Positions 14,117 to 14,141 of a DNA stretch of 14,141 nt are shown piece by piece. Position numbers and translations under genes: made by a program. Source of the stretch: Lachnospiraceae bacterium (GTDB taxonomy: Bacteria > Bacillota > Clostridia > Lachnospirales > Lachnospiraceae); NCBI GenBank assembly GCA_900770325.1, contig CAAGKE010000264.1, forward strand, positions 1 to 14,141, written 5' to 3'. A model generated the notes under the pieces. The model saw only the letters and a list, made by a program, of their open reading frames with translations. It searched no databases and was not told where the DNA came from. The stretch's first letter is position 1, and each line of letters opens with the position of its first letter.

Positions 14117-14141
14117 GTGGAATATATTAAGACGTCAGTAG
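14117..14141 (+). CDS. Start of an unidentified gene, cut by the window end
   Basis: AAGGAGG (14102-14108) lies 8 nt before a GTG at 14117, followed by an open frame reading MEYIKTSV to the window edge. An upstream in-frame TTG at 14072 is less likely. Eight residues are too few for a family call. It does not begin like E. coli LsrG. Its position suggests membership of the lsr operon. Confidence 0.55.

Overview
The window looks like chromosomal DNA from a low-to-middle-GC Clostridia member, most likely Lachnospiraceae. The clues are strong AAGGAGG-type ribosome binding sites, GTG/TTG starts, a clostridial SbcD-like/SbcC-like pair and SigA-type promoters. It falls into two blocks of real genes separated by a repeat-rich gap between convergent genes.

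Left block (257-4227, + strand): an SbcD/YhaO-like metallophosphoesterase, an SbcC/YhaN-like ATPase carrying a membrane hairpin, and endonuclease IV (nfo). All three point to DNA end processing and base-excision repair. A 14-bp tandem repeat separates the ATPase from nfo.

Right block (4528 to the end): a near-complete autoinducer-2 (AI-2) uptake and processing locus in the enterobacterial lsr arrangement. On the - strand, lsrR (SorC-type regulator) is followed by lsrK (AI-2 kinase) and a small cupin. Divergently, on the + strand, lie lsrA-lsrC-lsrD-lsrB-lsrF, then the first codons of another gene cut by the window edge. LsrB should capture AI-2, LsrACD import it, LsrK phosphorylate it, phospho-AI-2 relieve LsrR repression, and LsrF degrade the isomerised product. 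No LsrG-like gene is visible; the cupin is a candidate for that step. The 7677-8111 divergent region holds two promoters, repeated AAACAAATG-type motifs and a possible attenuator in the lsrR leader.

The most unexpected structure is a family of small intergenic elements with ends GTTACTG...CAGTAAC, at 1-65 (partial), 69-179 (diverged), 1391-1417, 4260-4392 and 6697-6714. The copies at 1391 and 4260 are flanked by 8-bp direct repeats (8/8 and 7/8 identical) and the one at 6697 by a weak pair (6/8). They look like non-autonomous MITE-like elements and their deletion remnants. The long copy appears to have inserted in the loop of an older terminator hairpin between nfo and the cupin. In addition, the last 14 codons around the lsrK stop are present as three tandem 42-bp copies.
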